A DNA stretch of 64,000 nucleotides from Terrabacter sp. MAHUQ-38 (GTDB lineage: Bacteria > Actinomycetota > Actinomycetes > Actinomycetales > Dermatophilaceae): contig NZ_JACVCU010000006.1 in NCBI RefSeq assembly GCF_014518425.1, positions 1 to 64,000 of the forward strand, read 5' to 3'. The first letter of the stretch is position 1. The number at the start of each line of letters is the position of its first letter. The position numbers and the translations under genes are program-made. This document shows positions 19,481 to 28,162 of the stretch, one piece after another. The notes beneath the pieces are model-generated. The model was not told the origin of the DNA. It saw only the letters and a list, made by a program, of their open reading frames with translations, and made no database searches.

Positions 19481-19762
19481 ATGATGATCACCCGCCTTCC
19501 CCGTCCCGTCTACTCGTCATACGAATGGCAGGAACAGGGTCGCTGCCGGAGCAGGGGCGCCGAGCGGTTCTTCGTCGACGACCAGGATCTCGACCAGCGC
19601 CAGCGCCGCGCGCAGACCGAGGCGGCTCGCCGCGTCTGCGCCTCGTGCCCCGTACGCCAGCAGTGCCTCGAGCACGCCCTGCGGGTCCCCGAGACGTTCG
19701 GCATCTGGGGCGGCACGACGCCGACCGAGCGCGCGCACCTGCTGTGGGACGTCGCCGGCTGA
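19481..19762 (+). CDS. WhiB-family iron-sulfur transcriptional regulator
   Basis: A 93-residue actinobacterial regulator. The four cluster cysteines are C22, C53, C56 and C62 (last three in CASCPVRQQC), followed by the family GIWGG turn and a basic C-terminal stretch. WhiB proteins carry a [4Fe-4S] cluster and act with the housekeeping sigma factor. ATG at 19481 has AAGGAAGGA 6 nt upstream; the next codon is also ATG. It is transcribed away from the CarH-like gene and is the likely first target of that regulator. Confidence 0.93.
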   Translation: MMITRLPRPVYSSYEWQEQGRCRSRGAERFFVDDQDLDQRQRRAQTEAARRVCASCPVRQQCLEHALRVPETFGIWGGTTPTERAHLLWDVAG

Positions 19763-19800
19763 GGAGCCCGCTGCGCAGACCGCTGGTGGAGCTGCCCGGG

Positions 19801-20331
19801 TCAGCGCACCGCGAGGTCGAGCACCTCGGCGCCCGGCAGCTCCGTCAGCGCCACCCCGTCGAGCAGCAGCTTCGCTCCGCGCACGCCGGCTCCGACGACG
19901 ACCGATCCGGCCGCTGCGACGGCCTGGTCGACGAGGACGGGCCAGGCCCCGGGGAGCCCGACCGGCGTGATGCCGCCCTGCTCCATCCCGGTGAGCTCCT
20001 CGGCCTTGGCCTGGTCGGCGAACGAGATCTTGCGGGCGCCGAGGTGGCGACGCACCACCCGGTTGATGTCGGCCCGGTCGGTCGCGAGCACCAGCACGGC
20101 GGCGAGGGTGGTCACCTCACCACGGCGAGCCTCGACGACGACGCAGTTGGCCGACGCCTCGGGCGCCACGTCGTAGGCCTCACAGAACGCGGCCGTGTCG
20201 GCGAGCGTCGCGTCGATGGACGCCACCCTCGCCCCCGGCACGCGGCCCAGCGCCGCTGCGACGGGCGGCGCGAGCAGGTCGGGCCGCTCGGTGGCGGCCA
20301 CCCAGGTCAGGTTTCCCTCGGCGCTCGGCAT
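19801..20331 (-). CDS. YbaK/ProRS-associated domain protein, aminoacyl-tRNA deacylase
   Basis: A 176-residue single-domain protein of the YbaK/EbsC editing family, which hydrolyses mischarged tRNA such as Cys- or Ala-tRNA(Pro). Visible marks are the NCVVVEARRG strand, the LATDRADINRVVRRHLGARKISFA segment and the GGITPVGLP loop that shapes the editing pocket. ATG at 20331 is chosen although its ribosome binding site is weak; GTG at 20337 is possible. Convergent with whiB across 38 bp. Confidence 0.85.
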   Translation of the reverse strand: MPSAEGNLTWVAATERPDLLAPPVAAALGRVPGARVASIDATLADTAAFCEAYDVAPEASANCVVVEARRGEVTTLAAVLVLATDRADINRVVRRHLGARKISFADQAKAEELTGMEQGGITPVGLPGAWPVLVDQAVAAAGSVVVGAGVRGAKLLLDGVALTELPGAEVLDLAVR

Positions 20332-20398
20332 GACCACACGGTATGCCGTGGCCCGTCCCCACCGCGCAGGTGCCCCGCGGCGGCCACGGCGGCCTGGG

Positions 20399-21451
20399 TC
20401 AGCGAGTAGCGAACTCGGCGACGACGGTGGCAGCCGGCACGGCACGCGCGGACCGCCACCCCGTGCCGGCCCAGAGGGCGAGCAGGTCGGGCCGCTCGGC
20501 GCGTGCCGAGGCTCGCCGCAGCGGCACGGTCAGGTGGTGCACCTCGGGGTAGGCGGCCGGCGCGTGCGTGTCGTGCCGCCTGAGGAACTCGGTCTCGAGC
20601 CCACGGGCCAGGCGCCCCGAGTAGGCACGGGTCACGGCGGTGTTCGTGAAGGCGGGGTCGCCGAGCGCGCGTCGGTACGCCAGGCCGGTGCCTGCCTCGG
20701 GCGTGAGCAGCAGCGCGGTACCGATCTGAACGGCGTCAGCCCCGGCAGCGCGGACCTCAGCGGCGCGTTCCGCGCTCGCGATCCCGCCTGCCGCGACGAG
20801 CGGGACGTCGGTCTCCGCGCGCACCGCGGCCACGAGCTCGACGAGGTCGAGGTCCGAGGGCGGCTTGGTCGCGTCGAGGGTGCCGCGGTGGCCTCCGCCG
20901 TCGGGCCCCTGGACACAGAGACCGTCGACGCCCGCGTCCAGGGCTGCCCTGGCCTCGTCGACGTCGGTCACGGTCGCCACGGTCGCCGTGCCCGACCGGC
21001 GCAGCTCACCGAGGACCGCCGGTCCCGGCAGCCCGAAGGTGAAGGAGACGACCGGAACGTGCTCGCGCAGGACGAGGTCGACCTTGCGCTCCCAGTCGTC
21101 GTCGTCGCCGGGCCGGGGCTCGCCGGGCTCGACGCCCACGGCCTGGGCGTCGACGGCCAGGGCGTCGCGGTAGGCCGCCACCGCGACCACACGGTCCTGG
21201 CCGGTCAGCGACCCTGGCCCCCCGGCATACGAGTTGGCCGTCTCGGGCACGAAGAGGTTGACGCCGAAGGGCCGCGACGTCGCGTCCCACACCTCGGCGA
21301 TCGCCGCGGCCAGCTGTCCCGCGGTGAGATACCCCGCCGCGAGGAAGCCCAGGCCGCCCGCGTCGCCGACGGCCGCGACGAGCTCGGGCGTGGTCGGTCC
21401 GCCGGCCATCGGGGCACCGACCACGCCGGTCTCGAGCTCGCGCAGCAGCAT
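20399..21451 (-). CDS. Nitronate monooxygenase (2-nitropropane dioxygenase family)
   Basis: FMN enzyme of 350 residues with a TIM barrel. It begins with the substrate and FMN strand VVGAPMAGG, then carries GLCVQGPDGGGHRG and LVAAGGIAS, the phosphate-binding loops of nitronate monooxygenase. It oxidises alkyl nitronates such as propionate-3-nitronate; detoxification is the usual role. ATG at 21451. It lies 61 nt downstream of the ABC-F gene and 67 nt ahead of ybaK, all on the minus strand, so co-transcription is possible. Confidence 0.88.
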   Translation of the reverse strand: MLLRELETGVVGAPMAGGPTTPELVAAVGDAGGLGFLAAGYLTAGQLAAAIAEVWDATSRPFGVNLFVPETANSYAGGPGSLTGQDRVVAVAAYRDALAVDAQAVGVEPGEPRPGDDDDWERKVDLVLREHVPVVSFTFGLPGPAVLGELRRSGTATVATVTDVDEARAALDAGVDGLCVQGPDGGGHRGTLDATKPPSDLDLVELVAAVRAETDVPLVAAGGIASAERAAEVRAAGADAVQIGTALLLTPEAGTGLAYRRALGDPAFTNTAVTRAYSGRLARGLETEFLRRHDTHAPAAYPEVHHLTVPLRRASARAERPDLLALWAGTGWRSARAVPAATVVAEFATR

Positions 21452-21511
21452 GGCTCGACGCTACTCCGCTCCCCCGCCGCCGGCACCAGGGCGTGACGTG
21501 TCCCTCGGCCG

Positions 21512-23194
21512 TCAGCGCGGCCGGACGACTCGGCCCTCGTCCCACACCGGCTCGGTGGACTCGTAGACCCGTCCGTCCGCGCCGAAGACGAGGAAACGGT
21601 CGAAACCACGCGCGAACCACCGGTCGTGCGTCACCGCCACCACCGTGCCCTCGAAACGGTCGAGCCCCTCCTCGAGCGCCTCCGCTGACTGGAGGTCGAG
21701 GTTGTCGGTCGGCTCGTCGAGCAGCAGCATCGTGGCGCCCGACAGCTCCAGCAGCAGGATCTGGAAGCGCGCCTGCTGACCACCCGACAGCGACTCGAAA
21801 CGTTGCTCGCCCGACCGCGCCAGCTCGTAGCGGTCGAGCGCCCGCGCCGCCTCCTCGCGGGGCTTTCCGGCCCGGTGCTCGTCGCCGCGGTGCAGGATCT
21901 CGAGCAGCGTGCGCCCCACGAGCGACGGGTGCTCGTGGGTCTGTGCGAACCACCCGGGCCGCACCCGCGAGCCGAGCCGGACGACACCGCTGTGCTCGAC
22001 GGGCACCGGCTGTACGTCACCGACGGGCTGGTGCTCCCGCTCGGGGTCGGTGCCGCCGCACGCCAGCAGTCGCAGGAAGTGCGACTTGCCCGAGCCGTTG
22101 CTGCCCAGGATCGCCACGCGCTCGCCGTACCAGACCTCGAGGTCGAACGGCTTCATCAGGCCCGTCAGCTCGAGGCCCGTGGCCACGATGGCGCGTTTGG
22201 CGGTGCGGCCACCCGAGAGCCGCATCGTCACCTTCTGGAGCATCGGTGTCTCCTCGGGTGGGCCGGCCTGCTCGAACTTCGCGAGCCGCGTCTGCGCCGC
22301 CTGGTAGCGCGAGGCCATGCCGTCGTTGTACTTGGCCTTGACCTTGAGCGTCTGCACGAGGGTCTTGAGCTTGACGTGCTCCTCGTCCCAGCGGCGGCGC
22401 AGCTCCTCGAGGCGCGCGTTGCGGTCGGCCCGCGCGGCGGCATACGTCGAGAAGCGCCCGGGATGCACCCAGAGGCTGGCGCCCGCGGCACCGGGCTCGA
22501 GCGTGGCGATGCGGGTCGCGACCCGGTCGAGCAGCTCGCGGTCGTGGCTGATGAACAGCACGGTCTTCGGCGACTCCACGAGCGCCTGCTCGAGCCAGCG
22601 CTTCGTCGGCACGTCGAGGTAGTTGTCCGGCTCGTCGAGGAGCAGCACCTCGTCCGGCCCGCGCAGCAACGCCTCGAGGACGAGCCGCTTCTGCTCGCCG
22701 CCGGAGAGGGTCGTGACCTTGCGCCACTGCGCCTTCTCGTAGTGGATGCCGAGGGCCGCGACGGTGCACTGGTCCCAGAGCGTCTCCTGCTCGTAGCCGC
22801 CCGCCTCCCCCCACTCGACGAGCGCATGGGCGTACGCCATCTGGTCGTCCTCGGAGTCGCGCTCCATCATGAGCAGCTCGGTGCGGTCGACCTCGTCCGC
22901 AGCCGACCGGATGCGCTCGGGCGCCACCGAGACGAGGAGGTCTCGCACCGTCGTGTCGTCGCGTACCTTGCCGATGAACTGACGCATGACGCCGAGCCCA
23001 CCCGAGCGCGTCACTGCACCCTCGTGAGCCGCGATGTCGCCGGCGATGATGCGTGTCAGCGTGGTCTTGCCCGTGCCGTTGGGTCCGATGAGCGCCACCT
23101 TGGCGCCCTCCCCGACCCGCACCGAGACGTCGTTGAGCAGTGGCCTGCCGTCGGGCAGGCTGAAGGAGATGGAGTTGACGTCGACATGGCCCAC
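21512..23194 (-). CDS. ABC-F family ATPase
   Basis: Soluble tandem-ATPase protein of 560 residues without membrane segments. Two nucleotide-binding halves are present: first with Walker A GPNGTGKTT, signature LSGGEQ and Walker B VLLLDEPDNYLD; second with GSNGSGKS, LSGGQQ and MLLLDEPTDNLD. The linker between them is charged and coiled, as in ABC-F proteins that act on ribosomes. The group includes antibiotic-protection factors and housekeeping translation factors; this one looks like the housekeeping actinobacterial type, but this is uncertain. GTG at 23194 gives MGHVDVNS; TTG at 23203 is also possible. Confidence 0.9.
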   Translation of the reverse strand: MGHVDVNSISFSLPDGRPLLNDVSVRVGEGAKVALIGPNGTGKTTLTRIIAGDIAAHEGAVTRSGGLGVMRQFIGKVRDDTTVRDLLVSVAPERIRSAADEVDRTELLMMERDSEDDQMAYAHALVEWGEAGGYEQETLWDQCTVAALGIHYEKAQWRKVTTLSGGEQKRLVLEALLRGPDEVLLLDEPDNYLDVPTKRWLEQALVESPKTVLFISHDRELLDRVATRIATLEPGAAGASLWVHPGRFSTYAAARADRNARLEELRRRWDEEHVKLKTLVQTLKVKAKYNDGMASRYQAAQTRLAKFEQAGPPEETPMLQKVTMRLSGGRTAKRAIVATGLELTGLMKPFDLEVWYGERVAILGSNGSGKSHFLRLLACGGTDPEREHQPVGDVQPVPVEHSGVVRLGSRVRPGWFAQTHEHPSLVGRTLLEILHRGDEHRAGKPREEAARALDRYELARSGEQRFESLSGGQQARFQILLLELSGATMLLLDEPTDNLDLQSAEALEEGLDRFEGTVVAVTHDRWFARGFDRFLVFGADGRVYESTEPVWDEGRVVRPR

Positions 23195-23273
23195 GAGGGT
23201 CAAGCCTGACGTATGCCGGTCGCGCCGTCACGCGGATAAGCGACGGCGTGGTCGCGCCCCGGACGGGACCCTC

Positions 23274-23912
23274 TCAGCCCCAGGACCACGAGTCGAGGAC
23301 GGCGCGGTAGACATCGAGAGACTCAGGGTGCGCCGGGTCGTAGGTGAGGCGGATCGCGAAGACCTTCTCGGTGTAGGCGACGACGTAGTAGACGGTGCGC
23401 ACGTCCTCGGCCTGGTCGACGACGATGCCCATCGCCTCGTACCCGGCGACATCACGCTCGGGCGCAGCCATCGGCGTGAGGCCCTTGGCCTCGAAGCCCT
23501 TGCGCAGGCCGTCGACCACCTCGACCAGGCTGTGCGTGCCGACCTTGATCGGGCGCTCGACGGCGATGAAGGCGGGCACCTCGTCGTCGTCAGGCTGGAT
23601 CAGTGTGTCCGGGGGCGGGTCGAGGTCACGCTCTGCCCGGCTCCAGCCCACCGGAGCCTGGAAGCTGTAGTCGGCGCCGCGCACGCGGTTCCCGCTCAAC
23701 GCGACCTGCGTCGTCGGTGCGGGGAGCTGCTGGATGCGGTGTCCGGCGCTGTCGGTCGTCGGGGGCGCTGACGTCGACAGGTGCACGACCCCCGTGTCGG
23801 TCGGCGTGGGGACGCTGGGCGCCGGGTCGCCCGAGCACCCGGCCAGCCCCGTGGCGATGACCAGGGCGAGCGCCGGGTTAAGCGCCGCCGACGGCGTCAC
23901 ACGCACCGGCAT
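23274..23912 (-). CDS. Lipoprotein, LpqN/PsbP-like
   Basis: A 212-residue lipoprotein with lipobox LAGCSG after a hydrophobic stretch, then a Pro/Thr-rich linker and a single alpha/beta domain starting ADYSFQAPVGW. It resembles its upstream neighbour in length, lipobox and overall domain pattern (F.V.PEGW... and a final aromatic DSWSWG/STWEWT), so the two are probable tandem paralogues. The PsbP/LpqN-like fold is a suggestion from this pattern. The function is unknown. ATG at 23912 lies only 4 nt after the upstream stop. Confidence 0.75.
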   Translation of the reverse strand: MPVRVTPSAALNPALALVIATGLAGCSGDPAPSVPTPTDTGVVHLSTSAPPTTDSAGHRIQQLPAPTTQVALSGNRVRGADYSFQAPVGWSRAERDLDPPPDTLIQPDDDEVPAFIAVERPIKVGTHSLVEVVDGLRKGFEAKGLTPMAAPERDVAGYEAMGIVVDQAEDVRTVYYVVAYTEKVFAIRLTYDPAHPESLDVYRAVLDSWSWG

Positions 23913-23916
23913 ACGG

Positions 23917-24531
23917 CTACGTCCACTCCCAGGTCGACAGGAGCTCGTCGAGCTCTGCCATCGCGTGGCTCGCGTCACCCTGCGACGAGCTCAGGGTGAG
24001 CAGGTAGACCTTTCCGGCACGCTGCACGGCGTAGGACCGGGCCAGAACCTTGAGGCCCTGCTGCTCAAAGGTCGTCGTGAAGCCCACGGCCGGCACACCG
24101 GCGACGGTCTTGCCGGGTGCATCCGAGACGGTGCGCCCGGCGGCGCCCATCTGCTCCTTGCCCTTGGCGAGCTCGTCCTCCAGGACCGACTGGTCGCCGT
24201 TGGTCGAGATGACGACGAGGTTGTTGGCGAAGCTGTCGGCCTTCTTGGACGAGAGCAGCACGAGATCGATGTTGGCGACGTCCTTCGCCTGGTCGGTCGC
24301 CTCGACCCAGCCCTCCGGAGGCACGACGGCGAAGGCGCCCGAACGGCCCCTGACCTGGTCGCCGGCGGCCGTAGTCGTCGACGTGGACGACCCCGGTGTC
24401 GTCACCGACGCGCTCGACAGGCTCGACGCCGCGCCCGTCGGCGAGCCCTGGGAACCCCGGGAGCAGCCCGTCAGGACGAGCGCACAGGTCAGGACGCTGA
24501 CCGAGACGGCACGGCTCGGGCGCGAAATCAT
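23917..24531 (-). CDS. Lipoprotein, LpqN/PsbP-like paralogue
   Basis: A 204-residue lipoprotein with signal MISRPSRAVSVSV, lipobox LTGCSR and a Ser/Thr-rich linker of about 40 residues. The globular domain begins AFAVVPPEGWVEA and ends LLSTWEWT. It pairs with the similar lipoprotein immediately downstream. No catalytic motif is visible. ATG at 24531, 61 nt after truA on the same strand, so truA and the two lipoprotein genes may share a transcript. Confidence 0.75.
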   Translation of the reverse strand: MISRPSRAVSVSVLTCALVLTGCSRGSQGSPTGAASSLSSASVTTPGSSTSTTTAAGDQVRGRSGAFAVVPPEGWVEATDQAKDVANIDLVLLSSKKADSFANNLVVISTNGDQSVLEDELAKGKEQMGAAGRTVSDAPGKTVAGVPAVGFTTTFEQQGLKVLARSYAVQRAGKVYLLTLSSSQGDASHAMAELDELLSTWEWT

Positions 24532-24592
24532 GCGCTCGATCCAACCACAGGTCGTGATCGGGCGCCGGTCCGGTCTCGCGCTCGAGACATCC

Positions 24593-25450
24593 TCAGGAAG
24601 GCCCGCGTCGGGCTCGCGTGGCAGCCGCCCTGTCCGCGAGGTCAGCCTCAGCCGGGTAGACGACCTCCTCCAGGCGCAGGCCGTGCGGCGGCATCACGTG
24701 GATCTCCGAGGCCCGCGCAGCCCGTGCCTGCAGGTCCCGCGGCCACTCCATCCCACGCCGGCCCTCACCCACGGGCACGACGGCGCCGACCAGCGAGCGC
24801 ACCATGGAGTGGCAGAACGCGTCGGCCCTGACCGTGGCGACGAGCACACCGTCAGGCAGGCGCCGCCACGCGTAGTCGAGCAACGTGCGGATCGTCGTCG
24901 CCCCGTCACGCTGCTTGCAGAACGCCGCGAAGTCGCGCAGGCCCACGAGCGCCCGTGACGCCTGGTCCATGGCCTCGACGTCGAGCGGCCTTCGCCACCA
25001 GACGGTGTCGTTGCGCCGCAGCGGATCCCGCTCGGCCCCGAGGTCGGCGATGCGGTACAGGTACCGACGTTCGAGGGCGGAGAACCGCGCGTCGAAGCCG
25101 TCCGGCGCGGGCTCGGCGCGACGCACCACGACGTCGCTCGGCAGCACACCCGCGAGCCGACTCACGAGCGCCTCCCCCGGCTGCCGGTCGGAGCGCCCGG
25201 GGAGGGCATCCCACGCGGCACGGTCCACGTCGAGGTGCGCAACCTGCCCGCGGGCGTGGACGCCCGCGTCGGTGCGCCCGGCGACCGTGAGCTGCACGGG
25301 CTCAGGCGCCCGCAGCACGGTGGCGAGGGCCGCGGACAGCTGGCCCTGCACCGTGCGCAGACCGGGCTGGACCGCCCAGCCGGAGAAGGCCGTCCCGTCG
25401 TACGCGAGGTCGAGACGCACGCGCAGCGCGGACCCGCTCGACTCGCTCAT
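24593..25450 (-). CDS. truA: tRNA pseudouridine(38-40) synthase
   Basis: Makes pseudouridine at positions 38-40 of the tRNA anticodon arm. The 285-residue protein has the family start LDLAYDGTAFSGWAVQPGLRTVQG and the catalytic Asp in AGRTDAGVHA. The later conserved FCKQRDGATTIRTL and FCHSMVRSLVGA segments are present. ATG at 25450. In most Actinobacteria truA follows rplQ directly; here an oppositely oriented gene and two terminator-class signals separate them, so truA needs its own promoter. Confidence 0.95.
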   Translation of the reverse strand: MSESSGSALRVRLDLAYDGTAFSGWAVQPGLRTVQGQLSAALATVLRAPEPVQLTVAGRTDAGVHARGQVAHLDVDRAAWDALPGRSDRQPGEALVSRLAGVLPSDVVVRRAEPAPDGFDARFSALERRYLYRIADLGAERDPLRRNDTVWWRRPLDVEAMDQASRALVGLRDFAAFCKQRDGATTIRTLLDYAWRRLPDGVLVATVRADAFCHSMVRSLVGAVVPVGEGRRGMEWPRDLQARAARASEIHVMPPHGLRLEEVVYPAEADLADRAAATRARRGPS

Positions 25451-25573
25451 GGCGTCCGAGCCTAACGGCACGCCCAAGGACGCGTGCGAGTCGGCCGTCA
25501 ACCAGCCCGGACCCGTGCACGTCTTATCGATGAGTGCCGAGCACGGTGCCGGTCTCGCAGAAAGGAAACTCCC

Positions 25574-26113
25574 ATGAACACCATCACACGCCGGGCCGCC
25601 GTCGCCGTCGTCGCAGCCGCGCTCGCCGCACCTGCCGCCGTCGCCGCGACCAGCGGGGCCGCCTCTGCCGCACCGTACTGCGGCATCACCTGGGGCTCCA
25701 CGGCCAAGGCGACGAGCCCCGCCCTGCTGTGGACCGGCAAGGTCACCGGGGTCCGCGCCGGGCAGCACTCGTGCTTCGACCGGCTCGTCTTCGACGTCAA
25801 CCCAGGCCGGGGCACGCTCGGCTACAACGTGCGCTACGTCAGCGCCGTCACCTCCTCAGGCAGCGGCATGCCCGTCGCCGTCAGCGGTGGGGCGAAGATC
25901 CAGATCACCGTCAACGCGCCGTCGACCCTCGGTATGAGCACGAGGACCTTCTCCGGCTGGCGCACGTTCCGGCAGCTGAAGAACATCGGCAGCTACGAGG
26001 GCTACACCGACTACGGCCTCGGCGTCCGGGCCCGCCTGCCCATGCGGGCGTTCGTGCTCACCGACGCGGACGGCGGGCGCCGGCTCGTCGTCGACGTCGC
26101 GCACCAGTGGTGA
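25574..26113 (+). CDS. Secreted AMIN-like domain protein
   Basis: A 179-residue exported protein. Signal peptide about residues 1-35 (basic NTITRRAA, hydrophobic Ala/Val core, ASAAPYC cleavage region). The mature part looks like the actinobacterial AMIN-like domain: CGITWGS, then HSCFDRLVFDV, YNVRYVSAV, and a final RRLVVDVAHQW strand. Two cysteines in CGITWGS and HSCFDR may form a disulfide outside the cell. Role unknown, probably cell-envelope associated. ATG at 25574 with AAAGGAAA upstream. It is inserted in reverse orientation between rplQ and truA. Confidence 0.82.
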   Translation: MNTITRRAAVAVVAAALAAPAAVAATSGAASAAPYCGITWGSTAKATSPALLWTGKVTGVRAGQHSCFDRLVFDVNPGRGTLGYNVRYVSAVTSSGSGMPVAVSGGAKIQITVNAPSTLGMSTRTFSGWRTFRQLKNIGSYEGYTDYGLGVRARLPMRAFVLTDADGGRRLVVDVAHQW

Positions 26114-26155
26114 ACGCGTCGGATCGGTCGCTCCCGGCATCAGCCTGACATACGC

Positions 26156-26193
26156 CGAGTGGGCACCCCCGTTCGCACGGGGGTGCCCACTCG
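26156..26193. terminator. Bidirectional terminator, 17-bp perfect stem
   Basis: CGAGTGGGCACCCCCGT (26156-26172) pairs perfectly with ACGGGGGTGCCCACTCG (26177-26193) around a 4-nt TCGC loop. It lies between the convergent ends of the AMIN-like gene and rplQ and is well placed to stop both, including the long alpha-operon transcript. The stem contains the CCACTCG core also present in the hairpin at 2846-2889. Confidence 0.85.
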
Positions 26194-26210
26194 ACTGGGT
26201 GCTGCTGGGC

Positions 26211-26900
26211 TCAGGAGCCGGAGCCGGCCTTCTTGAAGCCGGCGGCCTCGGCGTCCTCGGCCGTCTTAAACCAGAACTCGGCGACCGTCTGGTCGTACCA
26301 CTGGCCGTCGGGCTCGTGGTACAGACCGGAGTCCGCGTTGCCCTTGACCGTGTAGCCCTCGGGAGCCGAGCCGTCCTCGTTCGCGGCAGCCGCACCCTCT
26401 GGGAGCTCGACGGCCTCGACCTCGGCCTTCTCCGCGTCCTCGGCGGCCTTCGTCTCGGCGGCGGCCTGCTTCGACTCGCTCTGCTTGGCGGCGCGCTTCG
26501 TGGCGGCCTCGGCCTCCTTGACCGTCGCCTTCTTGGCCGACAGCGGCTCGCGGACGAGCTCGATGACGACCATGGGGGCGTTGTCGCCCTTGCGGGCGGC
26601 GATCTTGGTGAGGCGGGTGTAACCACCCTCGCGAGCCGCCATGTCGGGGGCGATCTCGGCGAAGAGGCGGTGCACGACGCCCTTGTCGCGCACGACCGTG
26701 AGGACGCGACGACGGGCGTGGAGGTCACCGCGCTTGGCGAACGTGATGAGACGCTCGGCGAGCGGGCGCAGACGCTTGGCCTTGGCCTCGGTCGTCGTGA
26801 TCTTGTCGTGCTCGAAGAGCGACGTCGCGAGGTTGGCCAGGATCAGCCGCTCGTGGGCGGGGCCGCCACCGACGCGGGGACCCTTGGTGGGGGTGGGCAT
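26211..26900 (-). CDS. rplQ: Ribosomal protein bL17 with extra C-terminal domain
   Basis: Large-subunit protein near the exit tunnel. Residues about 1-120 are the normal bL17 core ([30 protein letters not shown]... EPLSAKK). They are followed by a 60-residue Ala/Lys/Glu-rich linker and a further domain of about 45 residues: [38 protein letters not shown]. This tail resembles the small GNADSxxYH...AExWF...AEAAGF module that NCBI calls a sunset domain (recalled, not searched). Total length of 229 residues is nearly double the usual. ATG at 26900, 72 nt after rpoA; last gene of the alpha operon. Confidence 0.95.
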   Translation of the reverse strand: MPTPTKGPRVGGGPAHERLILANLATSLFEHDKITTTEAKAKRLRPLAERLITFAKRGDLHARRRVLTVVRDKGVVHRLFAEIAPDMAAREGGYTRLTKIAARKGDNAPMVVIELVREPLSAKKATVKEAEAATKRAAKQSESKQAAAETKAAEDAEKAEVEAVELPEGAAAANEDGSAPEGYTVKGNADSGLYHEPDGQWYDQTVAEFWFKTAEDAEAAGFKKAGSGS

Positions 26901-26972
26901 TTCGTTTTCTCCTAGAAGTCTGACCAGGCCGTCTCGAACGGTGCGCCGAGGGCTAGGTCACGAGGCGGTTGG

Positions 26973-28004
26973 TCAGAGACGCTCGTCCTCGACGAACGAC
27001 TGGTCGTCGTCGTCGTTGTAGTCGTCCTCGCCGTAGCCGTCGACGAGGGCCGAGGGGTCGAACCCGGGCGGGCTGTCCTTGAGGGCCAGACCCATGCCGA
27101 CGAGCTTGGCCTTGACCTCGTCGATCGACTTCGCACCGAAGTTGCGGATGTCGAGGAGGTCGGCCTCGCTGCGGCCCACGAGCTCACCCACGGTGTGGAT
27201 GCCCTCGCGCTTGAGGCAGTTGTAGGAACGAACCGTCAGGTCGAGGTCCTCGATGGGCAGCGCGAGGTCCGCGGCGAGCGCGGCGTCCGTGGGCGACGGG
27301 CCCATGTCGATGCCCTCGGCCTCGACGTTGAGCTCGCGGGCCAGGCCGAAGAGCTCGACCAGCGTCTTGCCGGCCGAGGCCATGGCGTCGCGCGGGGTCA
27401 TGGAGTTCTTCGTCTCGACGTCGACGATGAGCTTGTCGAAGTCGGTGCGCTGCTCGACTCGGGTCGCCTCGACCTTGTAGGTCACGGTGAGCACCGGGCT
27501 GTAGATCGAGTCGACCGGGATGCGGCCGATCTCCTGGTCGCCGGACTTGTTCTGCTGGGCAGAGACGTAGCCACGGCCACGCTCGACGGTGAGCTCCATC
27601 TCGAGCTTGCCCTTGTCGTTGAGCGTCGCGATGTGCAGGTCGGGGTTGTGCACCTCGACACCCGCCGGCGGCGTGATGTCGGCGGCAGTGACCGCACCCG
27701 GGCCCTGCTTGCGCAGGTACATGACGACCGGCTCGTCGTGCTCCGAGGAGACGACGAGGCCCTTGATGTTGAGGATCATCTCGGTGACGTCCTCCTTCAC
27801 GCCCGGAACGGTCGTGAACTCGTGGAGCACGCCGTCGATGCGGATGGAGGTGACCGCCGCGCCCGGGATGCTCGAGAGCAGGGTGCGACGAAGGGAGTTG
27901 CCGAGCGTGTAGCCGAAGCCTGGCTCGAGCGGCTCGATGGCGAAGCGGCTGCGGTTGTCGACCACGACCTCTTCGGAGAGCACGGGACGCTGTGCGATGA
28001 GCAC
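26973..28004 (-). CDS. rpoA: RNA polymerase alpha subunit
   Basis: A 343-residue subunit. The N-terminal dimerisation domain carries [14 protein letters not shown]. The C-terminal domain (about 245-320) carries [22 protein letters not shown] and [14 protein letters not shown], the helices that contact promoter DNA and regulators. An acidic tail ends the protein. GTG start at 28004 with GGAAGGAA upstream. The 158-nt gap to rpsD holds a 15-bp hairpin, so rpoA levels may be set separately from the ribosomal proteins before it. Confidence 0.98.
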   Translation of the reverse strand: MLIAQRPVLSEEVVVDNRSRFAIEPLEPGFGYTLGNSLRRTLLSSIPGAAVTSIRIDGVLHEFTTVPGVKEDVTEMILNIKGLVVSSEHDEPVVMYLRKQGPGAVTAADITPPAGVEVHNPDLHIATLNDKGKLEMELTVERGRGYVSAQQNKSGDQEIGRIPVDSIYSPVLTVTYKVEATRVEQRTDFDKLIVDVETKNSMTPRDAMASAGKTLVELFGLARELNVEAEGIDMGPSPTDAALAADLALPIEDLDLTVRSYNCLKREGIHTVGELVGRSEADLLDIRNFGAKSIDEVKAKLVGMGLALKDSPPGFDPSALVDGYGEDDYNDDDDQSFVEDERL

Positions 28005-28119
28005 TGTTCAGTTCCTTCCCACGGGCGACCGCCATATGACGCCTCGTGAAACTGCCCGGTCGTGATCCGGGCGGGCCGGCTCGGCTCTGTCTGCGAGCCG
28101 GCCCCAGGCACAAGCTCCG

Positions 28120-28152
28120 CGTATGCCGTCCGGCGGGGCCGGACGGCATACG
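28120..28152. terminator. Intercistronic hairpin between rpsD and rpoA
   Basis: CGTATGCCGTCCGGC (28120-28134) pairs perfectly with GCCGGACGGCATACG (28138-28152) over a 3-nt GGG loop. It begins 11 nt beyond the rpsD stop. With no T-run it could be a partial terminator, an RNase stop or an mRNA-stability element inside the operon. Both arms hold the GTATGCC word. Confidence 0.7.
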
Positions 28153-28162
28153 ACGTCTTGCA

